Positions 48,952 through 59,225 of a stretch of DNA of 64,000 nt are shown piece after piece. The DNA is from Magicicada septendecula (Eukaryota > Arthropoda > Insecta > Hemiptera > Cicadidae). Where the stretch lies: the NCBI GenBank assembly GCA_034769895.1, contig CM068367.1:711722196-711786195 (forward strand), written 5' to 3'. Position 1 is the first letter of the stretch, and every line of letters begins with the position of its first letter. A program made the position numbers and the translations under genes. Under the pieces are notes generated by a model that searched no databases, had not been told where the DNA came from, and was given only the letters and a program-made list of their open reading frames with translations.

Positions 48952-49800
48952 CTATCTGGTACGGGACCGAGAATTAGACCTCGACCTGGAACGGCGTCTG
49001 TTGTTGGAACTCTTGGCTGCCGGTGATCGCGATCGGGATCTGGGTCCGCGTTTAGTGCTTACGCCGACTTTGGCCGCTCGCCGCTTGGTGCTTGGACTCC
49101 AACTACGAGATCTGGACCGGGATCGTGATCGTGAGCGTCTTCTAACCATGATCGTCTTGTTATTATCGATGACAGTGTAGTCGTCGTCGTCGTGTATAAC
49201 TATATTACCGTCTACAATTCCGTCGTCGTCTTCGGTGGTGTCGTGATACACGTACGTCAAGTTGGCAAACGGCGTTCGGTTTTGTCGTAAGAAGTGTATA
49301 CTATATGACGGGTACAGATCGCTGTGCACCTCGTTGCCGCCAAACGCCACTTGGACATCGTTTACCGTCACCGTCGGCAGCCAACATTTCATAGTGCTGA
49401 TCAGCCGGCACTTACTGTGACCGTACACCGACCGGTTGATGTACACCAGAGCGGCGATCTCCGGCTCGGAACAAAACAACAGATGTCGGTTCGACCGTAT
49501 CGTTTTGTGCGTGTGCAACGCTCTACGGTCATGTCTGTAGTCGTAGCACTCGAACCGAACGACGCCGACTCCGTGCACATATTTCAGTCCTCTACCGCCG
49601 TCGATAATGTCGTCCACTTCGTTTTTAATATTCATCACCATTTCAAAGTCGCGCGGTCTGAGTTCGTATTCTTCTATAATATAGTTGTACACCAAAGTCA
49701 AAAACTCGGGGTACTCTTTCACACGCACAACCATAGATTCTGTCATTGCGGACGGTATCGCTGCCACCACTATTACTATAATTACCGGATGAACGGACAT
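48952..49800 (-). CDS. Signal-bearing protein with a long Arg/Ser-repeat tail, unrecognised
   Basis: This intact ORF of 282 codons starts at the ATG at 49800; an earlier in-frame ATG at 49818 is possible. The N-terminus after MSVHP is strongly hydrophobic (VIIVIVVAAI), either a signal peptide or a membrane anchor. The middle has several Cys residues, then an Asp-rich stretch. The last 65 residues switch to a very basic RS/RRS-repeat tail resembling the protamine-like P6.9 DNA-condensing protein of baculoviruses and nudiviruses. That tail begins at an internal ATG (49149), so a separate P6.9-like product is conceivable. The combination of a signal sequence and a DNA-binding-type tail is odd; the ORF could be two genes fused. 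No firm family assignment. Confidence 0.5.
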   Translation of the reverse strand: MSVHPVIIVIVVAAIPSAMTESMVVRVKEYPEFLTLVYNYIIEEYELRPRDFEMVMNIKNEVDDIIDGGRGLKYVHGVGVVRFECYDYRHDRRALHTHKTIRSNRHLLFCSEPEIAALVYINRSVYGHSKCRLISTMKCWLPTVTVNDVQVAFGGNEVHSDLYPSYSIHFLRQNRTPFANLTYVYHDTTEDDDGIVDGNIVIHDDDDYTVIDNNKTIMVRRRSRSRSRSRSRSWSPSTKRRAAKVGVSTKRGPRSRSRSPAAKSSNNRRRSRSRSNSRSRTR

Positions 49801-50692
49801 GTTCCAGATTCCGGGCATACCCGTATCTAACAGTCGTCACCACCGAACAACTTCGCCGCGTCCGGACGGCGCGCGCCAGCATACAGTGAACATTCGTCCG
49901 GACGCCGCAAAACAGTACGACAGATCGACGCAACCGTATCGACATCCGGCTCAGTTTACCAATTTTAACACGAAAACTACCGACGAGGATGAAGACGAAG
50001 AAGAATCGAAGTCTTTGCTGACAAAGCATTGGGTCAACGTGCACGCAAACTCGTTTCAACCGATCGTACGTGAAAAACGTACACCATCGGCAGACAAGCC
50101 GAACACTCTGTTGTACGGGCACGCGACAGATCAACCGATAGTGCCTACGTACGCCGACGAAATAGCGGATACTCGTGCCGGTGAGGAGGAGGAGGAGGAG
50201 GAGGCTGCAGACAAAATCACGCCGAAAGACAAAGACACCGACGCGGAAGAAGAAGTCGAGTCGATATTGGGCGAAAAGCGTCTAGAGCAACGGTACGACC
50301 AACGTCGCTGGTTAAAGCGACAGAGAAGTCTTAGCCGCATGTCGGTGGTGCGTGGCGGCCGTAAAACACCGGTACGATTCGCTAAACGACGTCGATTGAA
50401 CGACGGCGGAGCTTTTACTACCGAACAGGCGACAAATACAAAAAGCGTACTCTCCAGCATAATTAAATACGCCAAGTATCCGGTGTACATATCGTTAAAT
50501 ATCGCCTCTATATCTGTTATGCTCTCGTGCATGGGCGTCGATATGTCTTAGTATTCTAACTTGATTCGCGTGTCGACCTCGATGTTGAGACACGTCGCCG
50601 CTACAAACGGTATCGACGTGTTGCGACGTTTAACTGCCGGCGCATTGGCGAGCGCTTCAGAGCTGGGCTTGACTCTTACGTACACGGACTAA
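49799..50692 (+). pseudogene. Unrecognised viral gene with one in-frame stop
   Basis: The frame runs from the ATG at 49799 to a TAG at 50549-50551 (250 codons) and then stays open in the same frame for 46 more codons to the TAA at 50690-50692, suggesting a lost C-terminus. The first part is rich in Pro, His and Arg, followed by acidic Glu/Asp runs (EDEDEEE, EEEEEEEAAD) and a basic arginine stretch. A hydrophobic segment just before the stop (YPVYISLNIASISVMLSCMG) could be membrane-associated. Its start codon overlaps that of the divergent gene on the minus strand. I cannot name it. Confidence 0.5.
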
Positions 50693-50765
50693 CCGGTATT
50701 TTTTTTCAATTACTTGCGTAAATATATAGTGCTGGGTTTGTATGTAATCCGTTTGCGTCGTCAAC

Positions 50766-51096
50766 ATGCTTCCAGTAACCAAATCGGACCACTGGGCCAA
50801 AAAGGAGGAGCAGTCGCAGACGGCGAATGTCCAGAAGCCGCTTTAAGTACCGGTCGTGTACGTGCCTTTACAACAACAGGGTGTTCCAGTGATGTATTCT
50901 ACCGCGCCAGTGACTATACACCACGCGCCAAATGCTACGTACCACAATAATCCGGGACCGGACACGTATCTACCGTATTTGGAACGACCGCCGCCTACGT
51001 ACTCGCCGACCGCTCCAGACGAACCTGCAAAATTTCAGACACAGCACGTGAGTAGCGTTACACCGCCGGTAGTGACGCTGGATAATGTGCAGACGC

Positions 51097-51135
<39 letters not shown>

Positions 51136-52266
51136 ACGACGACGACGGCGGCGATAAAAAAGAACCTGGAAAACAAACCCTATTGAGTAAATTTAAAATG
51201 TCAAAACCAGTCAAGAAATGCGATACGAGTACTGCGAAGGTAAATAGTATAGTAGAACTGAATCCCATCAACACGTCGAACATAATCGAAACCTTTGACA
51301 CCATCGAAGACGGTCTGACCGACACTTTGCAACAAGAAAAGAACCGAAGTTCGGTGTCATACAATATGCTGAAATGTTGTAGAGTGAGTGTGCGCACAGT
51401 CAAACACGTACTTATCGCGTTGGTCGCGTTCAGTGCCGTGTACACGGCAGCCGTTCAGATGTACGAGCATCTGCCCGTCGGCGGACTTCTTTTGAATATC
51501 TTTTCAACGAATCAGTCGAACCATCAGTCTCCGGATCTAACCATTCTGAACCAGACTTCACGTGAAGGACAAGGAAATATTTGGTCCAACAGTACCGTCG
51601 CTCCTCCAGTCGTCGACAACTCGTCTAATACGGCCGTCATGATCCGATGATCCGAGTCGCGAGGGTACAGACTCGGGCGTTGCTACTACGCCCGGTCCTG
51701 TTACTAGCGTTCGCGTTGGTAACAAAACTACGGCGACTTCGATTCCCGGCTCTGGTGTTGGCACCGATACGCCTAACCCCACTACGTCTATTAGTTTCGA
51801 CGCCACTGCGGCTAGTGCTTCTACCTTGGTTAGTGTTGTCGACACCACCGTGGCTAGTGTTGTTACCGTTTCGGCTAGTGTTCCGACTACTACGACCGGC
51901 ACTACCGTTACTCCTAACGCCACTACGCCTATTGGTTTCGACACCGCTGCGGTTAGTGCTTCTACTGTGGTTAGTGTTGTCGACACCACTATGGCTAGTG
52001 TTGTCGACACCACTATGGCTAGTGTTGTTATCACTCCTGAGACGATTCCTGCGACTAGCGCATCTACTGATACATCGAGTATTAATGCCGACACTCCAAA
52101 AAATAGCTCGATTGATTCAAACGAGCGATCGTTAGATACTCCGATCAACGATCCCCCGAACGATAACGATGCCGATAGCGTAGATACTCCTACTAGTCCT
52201 GCATCGAGTGCTAATGCCGACAGTTCAAGCAATCATTCGTTTGGTGCGCTATTAAACGCTTTGTAG
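50766..52266 (+). pseudogene. Type II membrane-protein-like viral gene with PPxY and PTAP motifs, broken twice
   Basis: The frame starts at the ATG at 50766, meets TAA at 50844-50846, then is open to 51650, where a +1 shift (within about 51637-51650) leads into a second frame open to 52266. The N-terminal part is proline-rich and contains PPTY (50991-51002) and PTAP (51006-51017) three bases apart, both known late-domain motifs, followed by a run of 12 asparagines. A hydrophobic segment of about 20 residues (51405-51465) is the only membrane segment, which points to a type II topology. After it come Asn-x-Ser/Thr sites and a long Thr/Ser/Val-rich repeat region with repeated ASVVDTT-type units, typical of O-glycosylated stalks. 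No family match recognised. Confidence 0.55.
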
Positions 52267-52465
52267 CAACGCTAACGTTACGATCATGGGTACAACTGTA
52301 TACTGCCGCCTCCAACCTGACACAGAAAGTAGTGATACGAATGAACCGACACAACTTAACAAATATGTATGGGTCACCTGTAGAGTTTGTGATAACAAAA
52401 ATAATAACAAGACACTTGTTTAGTTTTATTTGCGTGTATTTTTTTCATTACAAAAAAACAAAACA

Positions 52466-53851
52466 TCAAATTATATCGTGTAGACTCGACGAGTCCAATG
52501 AAATCTTCGACACCACCTCTATGTAGTTGGAACGTGCGCCCAGGTCCGAGCTCTTGTTCATCGTCTGCATCGCTCGCGTTCCTTCGTTGGTGTGCTCTTC
52601 GCCGTGTCTGAATTTGGACAACAGCACTTTGGGTCGTTCTCCGGTGTATGCGACCAGTGGGCCGTGTGTGTCCGTAGACATGTTGGTCAGATTGCCGGTC
52701 GACATGAACAAAGCGCATTGGGTCATGTACAGTGTCATGGCTTTGATCTCGTCGTACTGCTTTGGATCGAAAATGTCTTGATTGAGCGAGTAGCAGTAGG
52801 TAAATTTTACAAAGTTACTGATAAACAACAGTAGATCGGTGCCGTATCGATTCAGCAGAGAGTTAAATTTGATACTGTTGCTCGCCGTAGACGTTTTAAA
52901 CACGTAAATCTCGTACACTTTGTCGCATACTTTGAATATCTTCATTTCGTTACTGATGACTGTCTCGTATTCTACATTCTTACTGTAGTTGAGGTCCGAG
53001 AGTTGAGTCGCTGGAGATGATTGAAGTTTACTGACCGTGCTAAAGCGTCCGCCTCTTTCGCGCACTGTGGTCAGTTTTGTCTTGTTGGCGGTGGCCGACT
53101 GTTTCGACACCGCGGTGACGCTAAACTTTTTTACGCCGCAATAATGCGTTTAAAGTATTTGTCGATGTCTTCGAGTCTCTTGAACGTTCGAGTTTCGTGT
53201 ATAACGAACGGACGCATACATTCCTCTTCAGACAGCCGGTCGCAGTCTACACGTACCCACATAAAATCGTTGTCCGAGTACAGTATATTGTTCTTGACGT
53301 TGGGCGTGATGCGATCCAAACATGTTTCCGTCTTGTTTTTCTGATAGTGTTTGACGTCCAACGATTGCTGAATCTTGCCGGCCGTCATGTAGGCGACAAT
53401 GTCTATGCACAACGCTCGCGCAGGGGGTCCCATAAACTCGGACTCGCAGTCGAACAGTTTGTTGAGCAGTCGTTTGGCACCTGGTCTGGCAAAGAGTGCG
53501 GCGCATTCGTCCGCCGACATATCTTTACACACCATCATGTACTGAGCTATAGCTCGGGCTTGCGGCTCGACAGATTCGTCTTCACACGCTCGCATTATAC
53601 ACGATGCGAGGTAGTCGATATCCGTGACCAAACTCGACTGTGTAGACGATGGAACAGAATGCGCCATAGTGGACGTGCACGTCCAACGTTTTCACTTGAA
53701 CAAAGCGGTCGTCTTCGTCTTCAGTCAGCCGGTGTTTGTAACGTCTGTGCAAATCTAGACTGATCGTGTACGGAATGTACAGTTCAGCGCTCTTGGAATG
53801 CACTATAAAAGTGTCGACCACAATATTATGGCCGATCGCCTCAGTAGACAT
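52466..53851 (-). pseudogene. Viral gene in three overlapping frames, possibly the capsid gene vp39
   Basis: Three minus-strand segments join end to end: 53851-53582, 53667-53131, and about 53149-52466. The first and third are in the same frame and the middle one is in another, so two compensating frameshifts fit, one between about 53667 and 53582 and one in the A-rich run near 53131. The third segment has no usable ATG at its start, supporting a single broken gene. The product would be about 460 residues, soluble-looking, with several Cys residues and a basic stretch. Its position close to pif-2 and fen-1 recalls the vp39 neighbourhood of other nudiviruses, but I see no sequence motif that proves this. 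The alternative is two or three overlapping short genes. Confidence 0.45.
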
Positions 53852-53945
53852 TATCTAGAGTGATATCTGTAAAGCGCTACTCCTAATGACGATACTCGGG
53901 CCTTGTCTCAGTTATATAAAAATTCATTCAGCGCACTCGTTCGGG

Positions 53946-55193
53946 TTACATCTCATCTTCGTCTTCGTCGTCGTCGAACGTTAACGACGCGACAGAAGGA
54001 GGTGGCTTCGGTGTCGGCGAGTATCTGTCGTAATAACGCTGTTGCTGGCGATTATCTAACGCGTTGTCTTTCTGCGCCTTGTCACCGTCTTTCAATAGGC
54101 TAGTATAATCGGTTTCTATTATCGACATGAATTCGTTGGCGCTTATAGACCGCAGCGGTTTCGTCAACTCTTCGTTGTTGGAAATAATACTGGGAAGAGT
54201 CTGTTGTTGTTGTTTATGATGTTGCGGAGACAAAGGAGGTGACAGTAATAAGGGGCGCGGCTGGTGTTCTTTAATATACCGGTCGACTATATCCGCGGCA
54301 TCAGTGTCGGTAGCTTCCGGCAGTTGTTCTCTAGCAACCTACACGCTATCAACAGTATCCTCTTCCTCCTCTTCAGCGGCTTCTTCCACGTCCATGTCCG
54401 TGTCGTGTTTGTCATCTACCACGTCGTCGTCGTCGTCACCGTCAACAGTGCTTGTCGGGGTCGCGTGTATTTCGGCTCGATGTAAACCGACCACCGCGTC
54501 TCGTTGATTCTGTCTGCTTGTCGCCGCTTCTGTACGTTTCTTTTCGCGTACCCTTTCGACACTCACCGTGTGTTCGGTGGTGCTCTTCACAGACGACGTA
54601 GTCGGTGCATCGGAGTTGTTTTTATCGTTTCTAGGCGACTTGAACGTGTCGGCAAAGTTGGTAAAATGTTTCGGTGCATCAATGTCCGGTATAGCTTGTT
54701 GTACAGAATTGATTTGTATCTTATTGGGTACAAAGGGAACCTCGCTCCGTGCCGGTATCGAGGCGCCGGGTTTGATCGGTTCTACAGTTTTGGTTATTAG
54801 TTCGCGCAACGATTGTATAGACGTGCCTAACACGCTGGCAGCTATGTTTTTAGCCACGATCATGTATATGCTTGGCTGGAACGTACCTCCTTGCGCTTGC
54901 TCCTGTTCTTCCAGACACGCCAACTCGTCCGCTTCTATGTTCGTCGACATGTTTTCCGGGTTAATGTAGCCGCGCAGTCGTGGCATTTTCTCTGTGACAA
55001 ACGTCAGGCCGAATTTTACCAATATTTTGCTGATGACGATGGGGAATTCGCGCATACTGAGCGCGTTATTCTTGTTGACTAGTTTGCGCAACGTTTTCGT
55101 GTCCACATTGTCCAAGTCGATGTTGCGTAGAATGTTTGACTTTAAACACGTCTCGTAGAGAGCGGCCTTTGTAAAAGCGTCGTCGAGTTCCAT
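53946..55193 (-). pseudogene. Unrecognised viral gene with one in-frame stop
   Basis: The ATG at 55193 opens a frame of 284 codons ending in TAG at 54341-54339. The same frame then stays open for another 130 codons to 53946, so a single nonsense change probably split a 415-codon gene. The N-terminal 100 residues look globular, with a basic, Leu-rich pattern. The centre is Thr/Ser/Lys-rich, then a strongly acidic run (DGDDDDDVVDD, EEAAEEEEED), then a Gln-rich and Pro-rich section and an acidic end (DDDEDEDEM). No membrane segment. The disordered, acidic second half suggests a scaffold or regulatory role, but nothing identifies it. Confidence 0.55.
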
Positions 55194-55287
55194 GATATTG
55201 CGGTTGTATTAATAGTAGTAACATATAAGACTACATTACACGAGTGTGTTAACAAATGGGACTGTCGTTAATGGTGTCCTCGTCATC

Positions 55288-56424
55288 ATGGATTGGCGTA
55301 TGCAGGTATTTGTCATGACCGCTTTCTGCATTATCGCGTTGCTGGTAACGACACTATATTACTATCGTTTCGATAAGAATATCGGACCGACCGTGGACCG
55401 TATGGCGATGAAACTGTACGAAAGCGACGCTACACGAGCCTTGTTAAACGGTTCGGGCATCAATAATATTCCGACTCTGAACTTGGTCACTACAAATCCA
55501 GAAGTCGTCAAAGCGAACAACTGCGGTAAAGGTCCGGTGTTTATCGGCGCTACCGGCAAAGACTCGGACTGTATACGTACGTGTGCCAACGACTCGGCAA
55601 AAGCCGTTCACGTCAATGACGGTGAAACGTTTACGTACCAATCGTCGATACTTGAACCGGGCGTACACTGTACACTTGGCCCTCGGCCGGAATGCAACAT
55701 GAAAACCACGGTAGCCATGATGACCGTCAACTCGATCGTTTGACGAACCAAGTACCCCCGTCTGATCGGCGGCAAACTGGGCGGCAATCTCGTAGCGTGC
55801 AACAACAGTCACATCAACGATCCACAAAACGTGCTGTGGGACTATCTGGAGAACCGGCGAGTCGACCCGTGGCTGTCCGCGATCCAAGACGAAGACGAAC
55901 TCATGCCGGACGGCAACTACCGGTATCGATGCAAGTTCAACGGTACGGACGTGCGCGGCAACCATTACATGGAACACCCTCACAATCGGTTCCATCCGAT
56001 CGCCAATTACTGCGCGGACCTCGTGTACCGGGCGCATCCCGGCGTGCGCACCGTGTTTGGTGACGACCGCCAGAGCTTCGTTTGCGTCTGCGGCGACCCG
56101 GCAGAGACTCGGGTGAAAAACCTCGTTCCTGGCGATCCGTCTAGCCAGTGTTCCGACGTGGCGTACGGTGTTACTCAGGACGTGAAACAACGGAAACGAA
56201 TCACCGTGCCGTACAAGTGCGTGACATTTTACTCGCCACTGACCGATATCGGTCGCCACCCCGTGTGTCCCGAAGACATGTTGACACGACAAGGCAGGCA
56301 GATGGCGGCTGCGGAACTAGAATTCACCACAGACGAGTCCCAACTCATAGAGCATCCGCTGTACCAAGATTTTAGGAGTAGTAATCCAGGAGTGTATACA
56401 CCCAAGGAGCAACGAATTTACTGA
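55288..56424 (+). pseudogene. pif-2: pif-2 (per os infectivity factor 2), interrupted by one stop
   Basis: PIF-2 is an envelope protein of occlusion-derived or equivalent virions, part of the entry complex that lets baculoviruses, nudiviruses and relatives infect gut cells. The frame starts at the ATG at 55288, which gives an N-terminal membrane anchor at residues about 5-24, as expected. It is interrupted by TGA at 55741-55743 (codon 152), then stays open in the same frame to the TGA at 56422-56424. Full length would be 378 residues including the interrupted position, close to the usual 380. Cysteine-rich spacing is kept, and near the C-terminus CVCGDPAETRV and VPGD match the family signature. 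The residue normally found at the stop is probably Cys. The single lesion disables the full-length product. Confidence 0.85.
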
Positions 56425-56496
56425 CAAAAGGAATAACGTTCAAAAGATATTTTGTAATTTTTATTTACATATACATATTTATACCAAAAAACTGAT

Positions 56497-58125
56497 TTAA
56501 TACGCGTCCAATTCAAACACCAACTGCGGTGGTGTCAACGGCGCTGCTGCTGCTGGTGCTGGCGGCGGTAGTCGTGGTCTTGGCTTCTCGTCTTCGTCAC
56601 TGCTGCTGCTGTCGCCAAACGCTATACACAGGGTGCGCTTTTTCGACTGTTGAGCTGGCTGCTTTGTCGGTTCCGGCGAGTTCAATTTTATAGATTCTAG
56701 TAGGTCGTTTTTGTCGGCCAGGAAATGTATAAACGGTTCGGCCGCAGCTATACTGGCGGTGATGTCGTTCGGCAGTACGGTGATCGCTTTTGGTGCGGAC
56801 GCAGCAGGCTCGGTTCTCGACACTGTCGGCGGTTCGTACGTGCTCAGATGTGCGTCTAGATTCATCAGACCCTCGTACAGAGGCACGGTGTTGGCCCACC
56901 TGATCAGTTCTCGTTTGACGAACCGGTCGTTGACACCGGCACGCATGGCGTACACAAAGTGTTTCACGGCCAACACCGTGTTGAATTTCGGTATTCGCTT
57001 GTTGGGCATTACGCCTGTGGATATATATTCATAGTATATGGACACAGTGACTGTTATGTCGTACGGGTTAAATTGTTGACACGTATCATTATATCTGTTG
57101 ACGGTGCCCAGTCCTCGTTTAATCTCTCCGCCCCCTTTCAGACCCATGTAGAGGATACTAGCTACAATTTTTGACACGTCTTTGAGCGTGTTGATGTATC
57201 GTTTTTCGTCAGCGCCTGCCGCGCTAAAGAAGCCGGTGAACATGCTGGGCGTCAACATCGAATCGGTAAAGTCTGTGCCACACATTGCTGCAAACGTGCG
57301 AAACACCATGTCATTATAGCCGACCCTATGTGCGTAGGCGTCGAATCCGATGGCTTGCATCGGTTTCGATCCACTGCCGCACACGATCCACAGACACGAG
57401 TCCAACACTTTGACACCGTCCTAGGCCACGTGGGTGTAAGCAGCGTTTATGTCGGATATTCTGTCGTCCGAGAATATATTTACACTGGCCGTATTCCGTC
57501 GGCACACCCCGAATGTCGTGTCATCGTCGTCTTCCGCCGTCTCTTGGATCGTGTCGGTATCGTCTAGAGTCGACGCCACCAGACCACGTCGCTCCATGTC
57601 CTCGTACTGTAACTCTGTGCCAGTCTTTGTGCACAAATATTTGGGCGTGTGGTTGTAGCATATGGCCAGCATGTCGGAGTCGCGTGTCAACAGTATGTTG
57701 AGATCCACGTCGCGGTCTCGTTGGAGATACATCTGCAGTTCCGATTCGCCGTGATCTAATACGTGCACACGATAGCCGTTTGCGGCGCACAGTCTCATGA
57801 ACGTCGTACGTATCAGACTCACGTCCAGCGCGCATTCGGGTCGGGCCGTCGTCTTGTTGGCCACACGAGCGCCGTTCATGTAGACGATTACCTCGCGCGC
57901 ACAGAGACCCATGTACGTATGAATCCACATAATGGTGCGCACCAAGTACTCGTACGAGGTGTTGGCGATAGCCTCTTCGGCGTTGTGCTGAGTCATGTTG
58001 GTGTTGACCATACCCTTGTATGGGATCAACTCTCCGTCCACAGATATGATGTAAGACGCCGGCTTGTGATTGTACAGGCCGCGTCGAAAGTGTTCGATAA
58101 TACGATCAGCGTGCAATATACCCAT
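56497..58125 (-). pseudogene. fen-1: FEN-1/XPG-type flap endonuclease, interrupted by one stop
   Basis: XPG-family nucleases cut 5' flaps during DNA replication and repair; a FEN-1-like gene is a regular part of nudivirus genomes. The frame starts at the ATG at 58125 with MGI, the normal N-terminus of FEN-1. It shows SVDGELIPYKG (first metal motif), then GESELQMYLQ and LLTRDSDMLAI (the central acidic cluster), then, after the lesion, AAMCGTDFTDSM, equivalent to the GCDY motif. TAG at 57423-57421 is codon 235; the frame stays open beyond it to 56497 for 543 codons in all. The usual FDG motif reads YMNGARV, with Asn where Asp is expected. The long C-terminus is Ser/Asp- then Pro/Ala-rich. A TATA-like TTATATAATT lies upstream, near 58143-58152. 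Confidence 0.75.
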
Positions 58126-58243
58126 GGTCTGTTGTACACTAGTTATATAATTATTTGTCTGGATTGTGTATCTGCGTATCACTTACGAGCGTGTGTAAGG
58201 CAATACGGACCCGACCGCTCGACCGCTATTTTATAATTAAAAA

Positions 58244-58993
58244 ATGTCGTTGTTTAACTGTACCCCGTTGGCACAGCCGCCGCGCCGTCAAGATACGACG
58301 TGCGTGTTTAGCTCGTTGGGCAACTGCAAGGAGCACGTGTCAAAGTACCTGTGCAACAATCACGCTCGCATATTCGGCTTGGTGTACAAACACGTACACT
58401 ATACGGACGGCGACAACGAGATGGTTAGCCGTATAGTCACCTACACCAGCGCGGTTAACAATCTCAGCATACCGTTGTTCTTGGACGACGACGGCAAAGT
58501 GCTGTTGAACGAAGTCTACACGTTCGCTACCAACGTGGCACACAACTATCAGTACATCAACGCGGACGATTTGTCCAACATTATCGCTTGCAACTTGGGT
58601 TTGAGCGCGCAAGACGACGTCTGTAAACTGGGCGGCTGGCTGGACGATCCCGACTCCGAGATAATTCTGCACGACGTTACGTCAGGCGAACTGCGCTACA
58701 TCAACGACATTCCAAAGTTGCATCGCATCCTATTGCATTACACTATCCCGTCGTTGACCTGGAACGAAACCACTCAATCGCATGTGTATTTCGTCGACAA
58801 TATCGCTCTGTCCCGGTGCCCGGTAACCGGCACGTACAAATTCATGCTGTTAAACAAACAGAGCGTGCTAAAGTATACCGACCACGCAACCTGTGTTGCC
58901 ACGCCGTTGGTGTTGACCGGCAAACACAAGATCGCGTCCACGTCGCAAGATCGCGTGTTTCGGCAACTGAACAACCGCTACGTAAACTGTTAA
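58244..58993 (+). CDS. Unrecognised intact viral protein, 249 residues
   Basis: This intact ORF follows the divergent fen-1 gene after about 120 bases and starts at an ATG preceded by TATTTTATAATTAAAAA. It encodes a mixed alpha/beta-looking protein with Cys residues scattered along its length, no signal peptide and no membrane segment. Codon use is like its neighbours. Being open while fen-1, pif-2 and ribonucleotide reductase around it are broken, it may have escaped lesions by chance or be under selection. I do not recognise the family. Confidence 0.6.
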   Translation: MSLFNCTPLAQPPRRQDTTCVFSSLGNCKEHVSKYLCNNHARIFGLVYKHVHYTDGDNEMVSRIVTYTSAVNNLSIPLFLDDDGKVLLNEVYTFATNVAHNYQYINADDLSNIIACNLGLSAQDDVCKLGGWLDDPDSEIILHDVTSGELRYINDIPKLHRILLHYTIPSLTWNETTQSHVYFVDNIALSRCPVTGTYKFMLLNKQSVLKYTDHATCVATPLVLTGKHKIASTSQDRVFRQLNNRYVNC

Positions 58994-59072
58994 TACACAC
59001 GTTAAGCATCAAACAATTACATATCGTATTGCAAATAATATTTTTTAACACACCCGTACTCTGACGTCAGGG

Positions 59073-59120
<48 letters not shown>

Positions 59121-59225
59121 TATAACAGACGTAATCAAACCATTAGCAGCCCTTTAACTAGAGCGTGCGCACACATACGTTCAGATTCAACAATAATACG
59201 AAAATATTACTCTCGGATTCAGTCG
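58994..59225. other. Intergenic region with a TA microsatellite
   Basis: No gene seen. It holds a (TA)21 run at 59077-59118 and, downstream, a CAGT at 59219-59222 just before the ribonucleotide reductase start. The TA run could work as a TATA element for that gene, but this is speculative. Confidence 0.5.
59077..59118. repeat. (TA)21 dinucleotide microsatellite
   Basis: An uninterrupted run of 42 bases of alternating T and A, preceded by GGTATG and followed by GGTATAACAG. Confidence 0.95.

Noticed and set aside
51558-52232. Minus-strand ORF of 224 codons
   Set aside because: It is antisense to the Thr/Ser/Val repeat region and open only because of that repeat composition.
55444-56292. Minus-strand ORF of 282 codons
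   Set aside because: It is antisense to pif-2, which has clear family motifs on the plus strand.
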